Positions 10,837 to 22,927 are shown, counted from the first letter of the stretch. The stretch is 64,000 bases of DNA from Coix lacryma-jobi var. lacryma-jobi (GCA_009763385.1 CM019823.1:92639104-92703103), one strand, 5' to 3'. Numbers and translations: made by a program. The notes: generated from the sequence alone by a model not told the origin.

Positions 10837-10950
10837 GAAGGTCCAAAAGGACGGTTGACACGTGGCGGCATGGAGAGGCTCGCGCGGCGGCGAAGCTATC
10901 CACGAGGAAGGCGTGGTGGTCGATGTGATGGCACGTGGCGGCATCCTGGA

Positions 10951-10955
10951 GCTTG
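10951..10955. repeat. Target duplication of element D (GCTTG)
   Basis: GCTTG at 10951-10955 is repeated at 34420-34424, immediately outside the two D LTR termini. Confidence 0.95.
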
Positions 10956-11227
10956 TGAAGGACCGAAAGTGCTACCAGAAAGCTACCAGAGGGGGGGTGA
11001 ATGGGAGCTTCAAATTTTCCTTTCGGAAACTTGTTGCCTCTGTCCCGAGAATCAACCCCAAGAGCAAACCTAGAGCTTGTAAGTGTCCACGACCCTAGAT
11101 GTAGGGTGGATGCCTCCGAGAAGCACAGCGGGACACTATACAACCCTAGAAACCCAACGCAAAAAACGGAAACAAAAACCGTCAACGAACGAACGAACTG
11201 CGAACGAAATACGTGCAAAGCAGCTCT

Positions 11228-11510
11228 GACCGGACTCACTGGTGCGTCCGGTCAGTAGGCACCGGACGCGTCCGGTCGAGCAAAACCCAAATTAGGAGCT
11301 CTCTGTTTGTGACTGGACTCACTATCCTCGAGCGTCCGGTCTCAACCTCAGAGTCCGGTCAGATGAGACGAAAATGAGGAACAGTGTGAGCTGCGCGTCC
11401 TGTCGGTTTCCAGGGGAGAGTCCAGTCAGTACGCAGGGAAAAATCACGACGAACATTCAACGACCGGACTCTGGGGTGCGTCCGGTCAGCCCGAGCCAAG
11501 CGTCCGATCA
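11228..11510 (-). repeat. GCGTCCGGTC palindrome cluster, D 3' LTR
   Basis: There are repeated CCGGAC/GTCCGG motifs, including ACCGGACGCGTCCGGTC. The family core CCGGAC is kept, but the centre differs from A, F and H. Confidence 0.7.
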
Positions 11511-12280
11511 CCCGAAAGTCTACTATTCGTTCACCGATTCGACTCAATCTCACCCAAAATGAAACCTCTAGGGATTAAACTTGGTGAGAAGAGTCACAAG
11601 GAGGATAGATCATGGCTCGAACCTATCTCCAAATCGATGAATCGAAGAAATTTGGGGGAAGGGAGAAAAACTTGACCCGAAACGAAAATCAATCGATCTA
11701 CTAGCTCGTGAGGTTAGAGGAGAATTCCTTCGGTGGAAAGAAGTTCCTCACGATCTAGAACATCTTGGTTCAAACGGATTTGCAAAAGTTGGACCAAGAA
11801 GAGAGATCAATCAACGAGGAAAACCGTGGAGAAAAGCAACCCGCGAAGAACACGAACAAAACGTGAATCACAACCATGAATTTGCAACCGTGTGGCTACC
11901 ACACGCTACAACAGTGAGATTACGGTCTCACTTCCTCAAAATCTCACGAACACAGAGGTATGATTGTCTTCTCTGTGGATCTCAGTTCGCTAGAGCAGGG
12001 GCGAGGGAGAGCAGGAAAACCTAGAAGGCAAAATAGCAAATGACTGAGATAAAATGGGAGGAGGGTGTCTCCCTCTACTTATCCTACTTCTAATTCCTAC
12101 TCTACCCCTCACTAATTACAGAGCGAGCCAGCTAAACCCTAGGGATATTATGGACCAAGTCGAAGATGTTGGTAATCCGACGGCCACGCCCGCAAAACTG
12201 GTAGCGTTGCCTCGACGCAACCTCACCGGTTGCCGCCACGTGCCGCCACCGCTCTGCTCGTCCTTTTCCCGGACTTTGCC

Positions 12281-12543
12281 CCCGGTTTTGAGGCCCAAAC
12301 CGGGAAACCAGCCTTCACGACCAACCCCCGGTTTTGAGGCCCAAACCGGGAAACCAGCCGTCCATCTCCTGAGTTTTGTGGCCCAAACTCAGAAACCCGC
12401 AGCGCCCAGGTTTTGAGGCCCAAACCTGGAAACCGTCCTCAGCCCGAGTTTTGTGGCCCAAACTCGGAAATCATCAACACCGAGGTTTTGAGGCCCAAAC
12501 CTGGAAATCATCCACTCGGTGGTTTTTCTGTGGCTCAACCACC
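12281..12543 (-). repeat. U3 GGGCC hairpin array, D 3' LTR
   Basis: On the plus strand the order is CCCGG, CCCGG, CTGAG, CCAGG, CCGAG, CCAGG and finally GGTGG/CCACC. This is the mirror of the plus-strand LTRs, so unit order is conserved. Loops read TGAGGCCC or TGTGGCCC. Confidence 0.88.
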
Positions 12544-13042
12544 AAACCGAGTCGTAGAGGGGATGCACCGCCCGTGCACCCCGTCCACCGACATGTGTCC
12601 CTAGGTCCTCGACCCAGGCAACACCGTGCCCGTAAGTCTTCGCTCGTCGCTGTCCCAAGCTGTTAGCCACCCCAGCTGATCCTCGGGCCACCGGTCCCTC
12701 AGTCCAAGCCTCACGTCCACCCTTCGCCACTCTTGGTCCATCGACACGGCACGTCTCTACTTGACCTTCACCTTGCCTTTGATCACTGTATCCGTGCTCA
12801 ACAACTGCACAACACAAGCCAAAGAACATGCGCATTATCCCAGTTGACAATCACTCATCACTTAGAGACTCGGCATACACCCATGTATCCGCAATCTCTC
12901 CCTTGATGAGTGCATTGTTAACTACCAACATAAATCATAATGGAATAGAAAAAAAAAAGGAAAGGAAGAAAGAGAGAGAACTCGACCAAATGACCCAAAA
13001 GCATAGCAAAGCCGAAGAAAGTCATGTGGAAAGAGCAAAACA

Positions 13043-13335
13043 ACTTGGATCCCAAAGACATGGGCAACGGCTCGATGCAACTAAGCAAAGCAAAGCTAGC
13101 CCTCAAGAAGTGGTAGAACAGGCTCAACACCGCTAGCGGGAAGGCTTGATACCAATTGGAAAATCAACTGAAAATCAAGCAAAATAGGGCTAGCCCTCAA
13201 GAAGAGGCAGAACGGGCTCAACACCGCTAGCGAGAAGACTCGATACCAAACGAAGAAAGCTTGATACCAACTGAGGAGCATAATAGCAAAGGTGCTAGTC
13301 CCTCAAGAAAGAGGCAAAGGCTCAACACAACTAGC
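13043..13335 (-). repeat. GAGCC hairpin array, element D (4 units)
   Basis: Units lie at 13043-13085 (decayed CTTGG stem), 13095-13137 and 13189-13231 (GCTAGC stems) and 13294-13335 (GCTAGT/ACTAGC). Reversed primer-site-like motifs (GATACCAATTGG, CGATACCAAA, TGATACCAACTG) lie between the units. Confidence 0.78.
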
Positions 13336-13375
13336 TATCAAAGATGCTCCGAAACAACTGTTACCAGCTCGAAAA

Positions 13376-13565
13376 CTCCCCCTTAAATAGTGCACATAAC
13401 CAAGGAATCTCCCCTTAAGTTCAACTCGGAAAGCACAAGATTTTGAAAGTGTTTTTCTCCCCCTTAATTGAACACTCGGAGAACATATGATTTGCAATTT
13501 CTCCCCCTTAGTTGAAAATGCACCATCAAGCAAAAAATGCACCATCAAGCTTGTTTCTCCCCCTT
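13376..13565 (-). promoter_or_regulatory. Polypurine tract cluster, element D
   Basis: Five C-rich blocks on the plus strand (such as CTCCCCCTTA at 13500) read as AAGGGGGAG tracts on the element's strand. Confidence 0.75.
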
Positions 13566-14554
13566 CCAAAATGCATATGAGTCAAAATGCAAGTTAGCAG
13601 CTTCAGGAATATAGTCGATAGAATGAGAAGATGCTCGACAGAGTGCAGTTCCAATGACTCATAAAATGCACAGAATGCTAGCAGAGGCTCAAACTGATCA
13701 CTAAATACGAAATCTGAACATTTGAGCAAAATGTGCAGTTTTCAGCGAAAAAAGGTATTCACCATCAAAATATCACTATGCATGTGTAGACAAGATGTCA
13801 AACAAGTGCTAAACATGTATACAAGGTGAACTACCCCTAGCAAAGTTCAATCATCATGCTATAGAATGAAACATGCACTTGTGATTTTAGATTTAAATCG
13901 GAGTTGCAGAGGTGAAAATACACAAGTTCAGATTTTAGCATGTGATTGCGAGAGGTTGAGAGCTTGTCATTGCCTAACTTTTCAACCGAGCGAAGCCTAT
14001 GCATATGCAATCAGAAGCTTAAAGCATCGGTTTCGGTCATACACTACACGGCTCAAGTTTAACTCATATGTGCAGTGAGAAACAGTCTCGATACCGTGAT
14101 GTGTTGACAAGCAATCCCATCTCGATCTTTTCAATTCACTTGAAACTTGGTTCAATTTTAAACAGATTATGAACATACCAAGCAAGTGAAAGACTCAGAA
14201 CTAGAGACATAGCAACCTAGCATATATGAAAAGCACGAGTGAATTCAACACATCCTACACATGCTAGTTGCATATCTCAATGGTGAACATTTTCATCCTA
14301 AGTTCATTAAGCAGGTTCACAATTTAAAAATTAGCTCAGCTCACAACATGTATCAGTGATCAGAAAAAGCATAAGACTACAAGTATCATCATATAGCATC
14401 AGAGCATACTAAACAGAGCATAATCACATTCTAAAGATTATATACATGAAGCTCAGAATGTAAAAGCGTATGCTGAAATGCAGAAACTGAAAAGAAAACA
14501 AGACAAATGACAAAGAGTCAGTCTATGATACAAGATCCAAAATGTTTCCCCCAT

Positions 14555-16166
14555 CTAAAAGGGGAAACACACACCAAGCTCACCTCTCAACCTAGCAAAA
14601 GTTGATTGGTCCAAAGTCTTAGTGAAAATATCAGCCAACTGATGATGAGTATCGACATGGCGAAGATCGATATCACCCTTCTCATAGTGGTCTCGCAGAA
14701 AATGAAAGCGCACATCAATGTGTTTGGTCTTAGAGTGCAGCACAGGGTTCTTAGCAACGTTAATAGCACTCGTGTTGTCACAAAGCAAAGGAACGCGAGA
14801 AAAGCTCAGACCAAAATCACGTAAGGTGGCCATCATGCAAAGCAACAGGGAACAGCAGCTAGCCGCAGCAACATACTCAGCCTCCGTGGTAGACTGGGCG
14901 ACACTAGACTGCTTGTGAGAAGACCATGATACAAGAGAAGAACCAATAAACTGGCAAGTCCCAGAAGTGGACTTGCAATCAATACGGCAGCTAGCAAAAT
15001 CGGCATCAGAATAATCGCAAAGGGAGAGGGTGGAGGAAGCAGAATACCACATCCCAAACTCTGGAGTGAAGCATAAGTACTTCATGATGCGCTTGACCGC
15101 CTGACGGTGAGAAGTGCGTGGCAACGACTGAAATCGCGCGCACAGAGACACCGCGAACGGAATGTCCGGGCGTGTCGCTGTCAGGTACAGCAGCGACCCG
15201 ATCATACTCCGGTACTCCTTCTGGTCCATAGCTTCTCCATCCACATCCGCATCCAGGGCCGCCCTGGTCGGCGTGGGTGTTGGAAGAGGCTTGGCCTCAC
15301 CCATGTCGAACTTCTTCAGGATGTCCTTGGTGTACTTGCCCTGGTGCACGAACGTTCCCTCTCGAGATTGCTTGATTTGCAACCCGACGAAAAACGTCAA
15401 CTCGCCCATCATGCTCATCTCAAACTCCCTGCTCATAGTGTCTGCAAACTTGGCAACCAAAGCGTGAGAAGAACCACCGAAAATGATATCATCCACGTAA
15501 ATCTGGACCAAGAGAGTGTCATTGCCTTGCTTGAGGAGAAAAAACGTTTTATCCACACATCCCATTTTAAAACCCTTAGCAAGCAAAAAGGTTTTCAACC
15601 TATCATACCAGGCTCTAGGGGGTTGTTTCAAACTATATAAAGCTTTGTGAAGTTTAAAAATATGGTTTGGAAACTTGGGATTTTCGAAACCGGGGGGTTG
15701 TCTCACATACACTTCCTCTTCTATGTAGCCGTTTAAGAAGGCCCTCTTGACATCCATTTGAAAAAGTTTAAACCCTTTGGATGCAGCAAAAGCCAAGAGT
15801 ATCCTAATTGCCTCCAAACGAGCTACAGGAGCAAAAGTCTCCTCATAGTCTATCCCCTCCTTTTGACTATAACCCTGGGCTACTAGTCTGGCCTTGTTTC
15901 TCACAACATGGCCATCCTCTCCTTGTTTGTTTTTGAAAACCCATTTTGTCCCAAGGGTGACACACAGGAGGAAGAGAAACCAAAACCCAAACCCAATTTC
16001 TTTCAAAGTTTTCTAACTCCTCATGCATGGCATTGACCCAATCTGGATCAGATAAAGCGTGTCCAACATCTCGGGGATCAAAATCAGCAACAAATGCAGA
16101 ATGTGCAAAGTGAGAGATTTGTTGTGACCTTGACCGAGTGACACGTTCGCCGATGCTGCCGATCAT
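14555..16166 (-). pseudogene. pol: Element D reverse transcriptase-RNase H, one frameshift
   Basis: This is the longest clean RT-RNase H stretch in the window: after one frameshift it reads for about 470 codons to the terminal GVCFPF motif. It makes cDNA and removes template RNA. The catalytic YVDD motif is at 15488-15499. RNase H keeps YSDADFA, TTEAEYVAA, LLCDNTSA and KHIDVRFHF, so all expected acidic residues are present. The upstream part (MIGSIGERVTRS, starting at 16166) is out of frame because two bases are missing near 15951, in the CHPIGTKW region. Its frame matches that of the integrase part upstream, separated only by the conserved TGA at 16197-16199. Confidence 0.9.
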
Positions 16167-16196
16167 CTGTTGAGGCGGGTGTTGGCGCTGGATGTG

Positions 16197-17744
16197 TCAT
16201 GGCGCCTCCCGAACTGATGTAGCCTCCCCCTCAACAGCAGCTGGCGCCTCCTCTGGTACAAAGGGTACCGCTCGAGGTGGCGGATCCCACGGCCCCCAAG
16301 TCGAAGAAGAGGGATCGGGGCCGTGAGTCGTAGTAGAAGCCGCTCTTTGTAGCACAATAGGTGGAGGTGGTGTTGGGTCGTCCATCCCTTCAGCACCCTC
16401 TTCCTCATCATCAAAAAGAGGTTCGCCAACCTCATGATCACCTGCACACTCAAAACGAGAAGAAGGACAAACCATGGTCTCGTCTAAGGTGACATCTGAT
16501 GTCTCCATGACTCGGTTAGTATCAAGGTTAAGTACACGATATGCGCGAGTATGAGTGCCATAACCCAAAAATACACCGTCAGAAGAACGAGACTCAAATT
16601 TGTCCAAGTTGCCTTTCTTAAGTATGAAATAGTGGCAACCAAAGACTCTAAAATAACTCACCGTGGGCAGTTTTCCAAAATACAACTCATAAGAAGTCTT
16701 TTTCAAGAAAGCTCGGAAAAAAATGCGATTTGAAATGTAGCATGCAGTGCTCATAGCTTCGGCCCAATATCGCCTTGGAGACCTATGCTCATCGAGCATC
16801 GTCCTGGCCATCTATACAAGGGTCTGATTTTTCCTCTATACAACACCATTCTGAGGGGGTGTATAGGGGGAAGAAAACTGCTGCTCTAAACCCAAAGAGT
16901 TACAAAACTTCTCAAAATCCGAATTTTTGAATTCAGAACCATTATCACTCCTAATAGCTCGCATCGAGTTCAAAGGGAACTCATTCTGAAGACGCAAAAT
17001 CAGATTGCGAGCAAAGGAGAAAGTCTCGGTCTTCTCAGCTAAAAAGAAGACCCACGAATATCTCGAGAAGTCATCAACAACAACAAGCACATACCACTTC
17101 CCTCCAACCGAGCTCACCCGAGCCGGACCAACAAGGTCAATGTGCAAAAGCTCTCCAGGGCGCTTAGTCATGACCTGAGTCACTGGATGGTGGGGAGCAG
17201 CAATCATCTTCCCATGTCTACAAGAGTGGCAAACAAGATCCTTCTCCATAGACAACTTGGGCAATCCTCGGATTAGGCCAAGTGAGCTAAGCCTTGCAAG
17301 CAAGTCGAAGCTCAAATGTCCAAGTCTCCTATGCCACTTCCAAAGATCAGAGAAGGAAGGTCCAGCCATAAGACAACGAGAAGTGCCAAAAGACTCCGAG
17401 AAGTTCGCACGAAAGACTTTTCCAAAAGGCAAAATCAAACACACAAGATTGCCCTGAGGATCCAAAATGCGACTGAGATTCGGTTTAAAACGAATCTCAT
17501 AGTCATCATCAAAGAGTTGCGAAACAGAGAGAAGGTTAAAATGCAAGTTAGAAACAAGGGCAACATCGCGCAACACAAAGTGCTCATTAACTCGCACCAA
17601 CCCATGAGACAACACTTTACCTTTGCTATTGTCGCCGAAGGTGATAAACTCCTTTCTGGCGACTAGACTAAGACTGGAGAACCACTTGGCATTTCCGGTC
17701 ATGTGTCTTGAACAACCGGAATCCACCAACCAAACGTTCTCCAA
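16197..17744 (-). pseudogene. pol: Element D protease-integrase, catalytic Glu codon now a stop
   Basis: The reading starts without an ATG, at the TTG before the protease motif VDSGCSRHMTG. GAG-pre-integrase follows (HRRLGHLSFD, CHSCRHGK), then the integrase core with its first Asp in HIDLVGP and second in SDNGSEF. In the NGVVERKNR motif the Glu codon is TAG (16836-16838), which removes the third catalytic residue as well as ending translation. A second TAG lies 9 codons on. Downstream the region reads through the conserved FRVFGC and DKFESRSSDGVFLGYG block and the acidic linker to the TGA at 16197-16199. Confidence 0.88.
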
Positions 17745-17758
17745 ACGTTTTACCTACA

Positions 17759-18091
17759 TCAATAAAAAGACATAGGGTGAGCATACGGTCCAACACTGGG
17801 GTTAGTGAAGTAGGAAGAATATCAGTGTTGGGCCGGCTGCTCAAAAGAACGGCTAGCATAAAAACCATTCCTAGCACGCCTACGGGGAAAGCGATTACCA
17901 CGCTGAGGAAAGCGTGGTCCGTTGGGAAGAGAGAGCTCACCGCGATAATCAAAATGCGGTGGGGGAAAACGCTCAACTACAAAGCCACCGCCACGGGGTC
18001 CATAGCCTACAACTGCAGGCTCCCGCCGGGCATGACCTCCTCGCGGCCTAGGTCTAGGAACTTGAGGTTTTGGACCTCTAGGCCTAGCAGG
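17759..18091 (-). pseudogene. gag: Element D gag, C-terminal part left of E
   Basis: This Arg/Pro/Gly-rich C-terminal gag tail contains YGPRGGGFVVERFPP and the terminal PMSFY with TGA at 17759-17761. It is the continuation of the gag at 30115-32408, separated by element E and its GCAGG duplication. Confidence 0.85.
18087..18091. repeat. Target duplication of element E (GCAGG)
   Basis: GCAGG at 18087-18091 is repeated at 30115-30119, flanking the TG...CA termini of E. Confidence 0.97.
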
Positions 18092-18441
18092 TGCGGATAC
18101 ATGGGTGTATGCCGGGTCTCTGAGTGATGAGTGATTGTCAACTGGGATGATGCACATGTTCTTTGGCTTGTGTTGTGCAGGTGTCGAGCACGGATGCAGT
18201 GATCAAAGGCGAGGTGAAGGTCAAGTAGAGACGTGCTGTGCCGATGGACCGGGAGTGGCGAATGGCGGACGTGAGGCTTGGACTGAGGGACCAGAGGCCC
18301 GAGGATCAGCTGTGGTGGCTGGCAGCCTGTGGCAGCTACAAGTGAAGACTTGCGGTCATGTGTTGCCTGAGTCGTGGACTTCGGGACATGTGTCGGTGGG
18401 CGGGGTGCACAGGAGGTGCATCCCATCTACGACGTCGGTTT

Positions 18442-18705
18442 GGTGGTAGAGCCAGTGAAAAACCATCGAGTGGACGGTTTCCAGGTTTGGGCCTCAAAAC
18501 CTGGGTGCGGACGGTTTCCGAGTTTGGCCGCAAAACTCAGGCTGAGGACGGTTTCCAGGTTTGGGCCTCAAAACCTGGGCGTTGAGGGTTTGCTGAGTTT
18601 GGCCTCAAAACTCAGAAGCTGGTGGGCTGGTTTCCCGGTTTGGGCCTCAAAACCGGGGGTTGGCTGGAAAAGGCTGGTTTCCAGGTTTGGGCCACAAAAC
18701 CGGGG
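18442..18705 (+). repeat. U3 GGGCC hairpin array, E 5' LTR
   Basis: Unit order is the same as in A: GGTGG-type (decayed), CCAGG, CCGAG, CCAGG, CTGAG, CCCGG, then a last unit with stem CCAGG opposite CCGGG. That mismatch is absent in the 3' LTR copy, so it arose after insertion. Confidence 0.85.
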
Positions 18706-18891
18706 GTGCAGAGCGAGGGCGGCACGTGGCGGCTATCGGGAGGTTGAGTCGAGGCAACGCTACGAGTTGTGCGGGCGTGGCCGTCGGATCCACCTACCAC
18801 CGAGTTGGTCCAGAATAACCTTAGGGTTTAGCTGGTTCGCTCTGTAAGTAGTTAGGGCTAGAGTGGGAATTAGGAATAGGTTAGAATTAGG

Positions 18892-18898
18892 ATAAATA
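18892..18898 (+). promoter_or_regulatory. TATA-like box, E 5' LTR
   Basis: ATAAATA in a GGATAAATAGGGGG context. The same box is at 28842-28848 in the 3' LTR. Confidence 0.5.
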
Positions 18899-19492
18899 GG
18901 GGGAGGCACCCACCTCCCCATGCATCTCAGTTAATCATCTCAGTCATTTGCTCTTTTGCTTCTAGGGTTTCCTGCTCTCCCACATCCCTGCTGTAGCGAA
19001 CTAAGATCCACAGAGAAGAGGACAATACCTCTGTGCCCGTGAGATTTTGAGGAAGTGAGACCGTAATCTCACTGTTGTAGCATGTGGTAGCCACACGGTT
19101 GCAATTTCGTGGTTGTGATTTGTGTTTTGATTGTGTTCTTCGCGGATTACTTTTCTCCACGTTTTTCCCGTTGATCGATCTCTTTGCTCAGTGCATCTCT
19201 TGCAAATCCGTTTGAACCAAGTTGTTCTAGATCGTGAGGCACTTCTTTCCAACGAAGGAATTCACCTCTAACCTCACGGTCTAGGAGATCGAGCAATTTT
19301 AGGTTTGGATCGGTTTTTGCTCCTTAGTCCTGAATTCTTCCAATTCACCGATTTGGAGTTAGGTTCGAGCCATGATTCCGTTGGGATAGCTCACTAACAT
19401 CCTTGGAACTCCTCATACCAAGTCTAGGCCTTAGTGCTTTTGATTCGGAGGAGATCGGGTGAATTTCGCGGAAGAACAGTGCTGGTTCGGGA

Positions 19493-19763
19493 CCATCGGA
19501 CGCTGAACCTGGGAGCATCGGACGCTGAGTTCATCACACCGGAGCGTCTGTTGCCACGTGTCACCTGACAGTGATTTTAAAGGAGCATCGGACGCTGACC
19601 ATCGGAGCGTCCGTTGCCATCGGACGCACCGGAGGTCGAGCATCAGACGCTATTGTTTCACTGTAGCAGCGTCTGATGCCTATGCAGTAAGGTTCCAAAT
19701 TCGCTCTATTTGCATCGGACGCGTCCGTTGGTTGGTCATCGGACGCTGCCTGCGTCCGATGCT
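19493..19763 (+). repeat. CATCGGACGCTGA / GCGTCCGATGC cluster, E 5' LTR
   Basis: Direct and inverted copies of a CATCGGACGC motif occur, the E-family counterpart of the CGGACAGTCCG palindromes. Confidence 0.7.
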
Positions 19764-20167
19764 GCTGAGTTTGCGCGGTTTCGTTCGCGTTTCGATCGTT
19801 CGTTGCCGGTTTTGATTTTCGGATTTTGTGTTGGATTTCTGACTTCGTGCTCTACAGAAATCGGGCTTCCCTCTTTGTAAAATAGCCTGAATCCCCCGAG
19901 CAACGCGAGGGGGAGGTTGAGGTTACCCAAAGTCCATCCTGTCACTAGTTGACTTGCGTGAACTCGGGTGAGGAAGTTTTTGTGGTGTCCCGCTGTGTTC
20001 CAAGGGAACATCCACCCATTCTCTTGGGTCGTGGACATCACGCGCATCGGTTTTGCTCTTGGGGTTGGTTTTCTGGGACAGAGGCTATTAGTTTCCGAAA
20101 GGAAAATTTGAAGCTCCCATTCACCCCCCCTCTGGTCGCTTTCTGGTAGCACTTTCGGTCCTTCAAT

Positions 20168-20191
20168 TGGTATCAGAGCGGGTTAAGGATC
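20168..20191 (+). promoter_or_regulatory. Primer binding site, element E (initiator-Met tRNA)
   Basis: TGGTATCAGAGC begins two bases after the LTR's CA. These 12 bases match the complement of the 3' end of plant initiator-Met tRNA. Confidence 0.92.
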
Positions 20192-20228
20192 TTCCACCTT
20201 ATCCGGTTCCAGATCCACAGAAGGCGAC

Positions 20229-22922
20229 ATGGATCGCGGCGTGGGCAAACCGCTGTTTTTTGATGGGACGAACTATGCGTATTGGAAGATACGCATGTCG
20301 GCCTATCTGCAGAGTTTGGGTGCTTCCATCTGGGATATTTGCAACTCTGCCGATTACGTGGTCTTGGCTGCTCGTGTCTCTCAGCTTCAGATCGATGAGC
20401 ACGATGCCAATAGCCGAGCCCGTAATGCTCTTTTCTCATGCTTGAGCATGAGTGAGTTTGATCGCGTTTCTCATCTCGCTACGGCTCGGGAGATTTGGGC
20501 TACCCTCATGCGTTTCCATGAGGGAACCTCTCAAGTCAAAACCCGTCTCTACGAGTCGTTCAAGCGAGAGTATGAGAACTTTCGACATATGCCTAGTGAG
20601 AGCATAGAAAGTTTATTCACTCGCTTTCAGTTGATTGTCAACAGGATGAGGGCTAACAAGGAGCTGTTGCCTTTCGACGATCATGAGAGAGCTTTGATGC
20701 TTTTGCATACTCTTGATCGATCGGTGTGGGACTCCAAAGTTCAGGCGATCATCGAATCACCTAACTATGAGACCCTCACGTGCGACGAGCTCTTCAGTAA
20801 GCTCAAGTCCAGTGAGATTGATGCCATGGCAAGGGCTTCTTATGAGAATCCTTCTGGCCCGACTATGGCTTTGGTTTCAGGCTCTTCTAACCCCTCTGGA
20901 GGTTTTGCTCTTTCGTCTCTCTTTTCTGTCACAGAGGACCAGCTGGAGTCTTTGGGGGATGACGAGTTGGCAATGCTCGCCAACCGGTTCTCGCGGTTTC
21001 ACAACAACCGCATGAACCGTCGCCGCGGAGGTGGACGCTTAGGATGCTATTAGTGCGGTGACCCCGATCACTTCATCGCCAACTATCCCAAGAAGAAGCA
21101 TTCATCTGGGAAGGGCGATCATGGGCACAAGTATGACTCCGGCAAGCGCAAGGAGAAGTACGTCCCAGCGAGGCACAAGTGGAGGGGCGGCTTCGACAAG
21201 GAGTACATCAAGAAGAAGTACTTGGAGAAGGCCCAGGCTGAGCAACGCGCGTTCTTCGCCACGCTCAGCGACGTCGACGGCTCGGATGACGACTCCGCTT
21301 GCTCAAGCGATGACGAGTCCGAGAAGAAGAAGATGATCGAGGACAAGCTGAACGGTCTCTATTTCTTCGCCGACGACAATGGCCTCTGCACCATGGCCCT
21401 CGGCAAGGAGGTCGACGGCGAGCTGGTGAACTCCCCTCAGAACGACGACGACGACGACACCTCCCAGGTATCTCTCACCCACGATGAGCTTTCAGCTGAG
21501 GTAGAGAAGCTTACTGCCGCCTTGCTTAGTCAGGATAAGCTGCTTAGGCGTGCCGCTAGAGAGCACAAGGAGTTCAGGCAGAAGTGGGAGGATACAGTGA
21601 AGGAACTTGATTCTGTCAAGTCTACCGTAGTTGTCACAGATGAGGAGGAGTGTGAGGCGTGCACCACGCACATGACTGATCTTCTCACTTTGAGAAGTAA
21701 GTATGTTGCGTTGGTAGGAGAGGTGGATGAGCTCTGTGCTAGACCCATGCTGTTGGGTGCGTGCAAGACTTGTCCTGTCTTGCAATCTGAGTTGGCAGAG
21801 AAGAATGCCAAGATTGTGTCTCTTGAGGAGGCCAGCTCGGGTAGCACTTGTGTGACTAGGTGCGCTTTGTGCGAGGGTTTGGAGATGGAGATTGCCAATG
21901 TGAAGCATGACAAGATGCAAACCGAGGAGGAAAACACATACCTTCAGACCATCTTGTCATGGGTGTCTTGTGCTGAGCCACAGCTCGGGATGATGATCTC
22001 CCAATTCAAGCGAGCTGCTAGAGGTCCCGGGGTAGGTTTTGCTCTGGGTGTTGATGTTTCTGCTTTTAGGAAGATTGGAGAGTCGAGTGGTTTGAACCCG
22101 AGTGAGAAGCCCAACTCCACCACTACTCCCAAACTAACCAAGCTTCCACCCAAAGAGCCTCTCAAGCCTAACACCAAGGATGGTGTGTTTGAGGAACCTC
22201 CGAGAGCTCCACCCAAGAACCAAGTGTGGCATCCCAAACCCAATCACTTGAAGAACAAGCTTGATACGATGCCACCTATTCAGGAGGAGTGTTTGCCATA
22301 GAAGGGCAAGGTGATCCACACCCACAACCATGTGTACCAACAACCCCCTTTGAGAGCGGTGAGGTACCATTGTGAGCATTGTGGGAGAGATCGACACTTG
22401 AGCGAGTTCTGCTTTCAGCGCAAGAGAGAGGCGCGCCGTGCTAGGGAGATGAACAACCCGGACATGTACCGTCCTTTCCATGATGTACATGCGCCGAAGG
22501 TTCAGAGGAGAGCACCGAGACGTGCTGCTAGGCCTAGAGGTCCAGAACCTCAAGTTCACAGGCCTAGGCAGCAGAGAGCTCCGAGGAGAGACGCTAGGCC
22601 TAGAGGTGTTGAGCCTCAAGTCCCTAGGCGTAGGCCTCGTAGAGAGCGTGCCCGGCGGGAGCCTGCATTTGTAGGCTATGGACCCCGTGGCGGTGGCTTT
22701 GCAGTTGAGCGTTTTCCCCCATCACGTTTTGAGTATCGCGATGGACGCTCCTCCCTTAGCGGACCACGTTTTCCTCAATGTGGTGATCGCTCCTCCCGTA
22801 GGCGTGCTAGGAATGGTTTTTCTGCTAACCGTTCTTTTGAGCAGCCGGCCCAACACTGGTATTCCCCTTACTTCACTAACCCCAGTGTTGGCCCGTATGC
22901 TCACCCTATGTCTTTTTATTGA
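20229..22922 (+). pseudogene. gag: Element E gag, two in-frame amber stops
   Basis: Gag builds the particle and binds RNA. It starts at ATG 20229, 61 bp past the start of the primer site, in the same context as D and F. The UBN2-type capsid region spans about residues 10-220 (FDGTNYAYWKIRM, SESIESLFTRF, LDRSVWDSKVQAI). A first knuckle follows near 21045-21090, but it is broken: the residue before its second Cys is TAG (21051-21053) and its last Cys is Tyr. An acidic Ser/Asp-rich linker, a coiled coil with CEAC, CKTC and CALC pairs, and an intact second knuckle CEHCGRDRHLSEFC come next. A second TAG sits at 22299-22301. The C-terminus is an Arg/Pro-rich tail ending PMSFY, with TGA at 22920-22922. 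The frame is otherwise continuous over 2.7 kb. Confidence 0.92.
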
Positions 22923-22927
22923 TGTAG

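Larger units (their letters stand above)
9993..10955 (+). repeat. 5' LTR of element C, left part
   Basis: The segment from about 10140 aligns by eye with the other LTRs (TTGAGCTCGGATACAGTGG, then GGTGAAGGTCAAGTAGAGAC). The first 150 bases do not resemble the TGCGGATACATGG opening. It is cut at 10955 by element D and resumes after the GCTTG duplication at 34425. Confidence 0.6.
10956..12893 (-). repeat. 3' LTR of element D
   Basis: On the plus strand it runs from TGAAGGACCGAAAG to CATGTATCCGCA, the reverse complement of the TGCGG...CCTTCA form. It pairs with 32472-34419. Confidence 0.94.
12894..14554 (-). other. Element D 3' non-coding tail
   Basis: There is no gene here. From the LTR inward it holds the terminal polypurine tract (12894-12910, CTCTCCCTTGATGAG on the plus strand), the hairpin array (13043-13335), a polypurine cluster (13376-13565) and about 1 kb of AT-rich sequence shared with the tails of A, E and F. 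Confidence 0.8.
18092..20165 (+). repeat. 5' LTR of element E
   Basis: It runs TGCGGATACATGG to GGTCCTTCA. It contains the U3 hairpin array, a TATA-like ATAAATA at 18892-18898, and a cluster of GCATCGGACGCTGA motifs at 19493-19763. Confidence 0.95.

Noticed and set aside
10234..11073. Overlapping ORFs of 80-156 residues on both strands in the C LTR, with Gly/Leu/Lys-rich repeats
   Set aside because: They are translations of the periodic hairpin array and GC-rich U3 sequence. The same repeated peptide appears in every LTR in several frames. No ribosomal or domain evidence.
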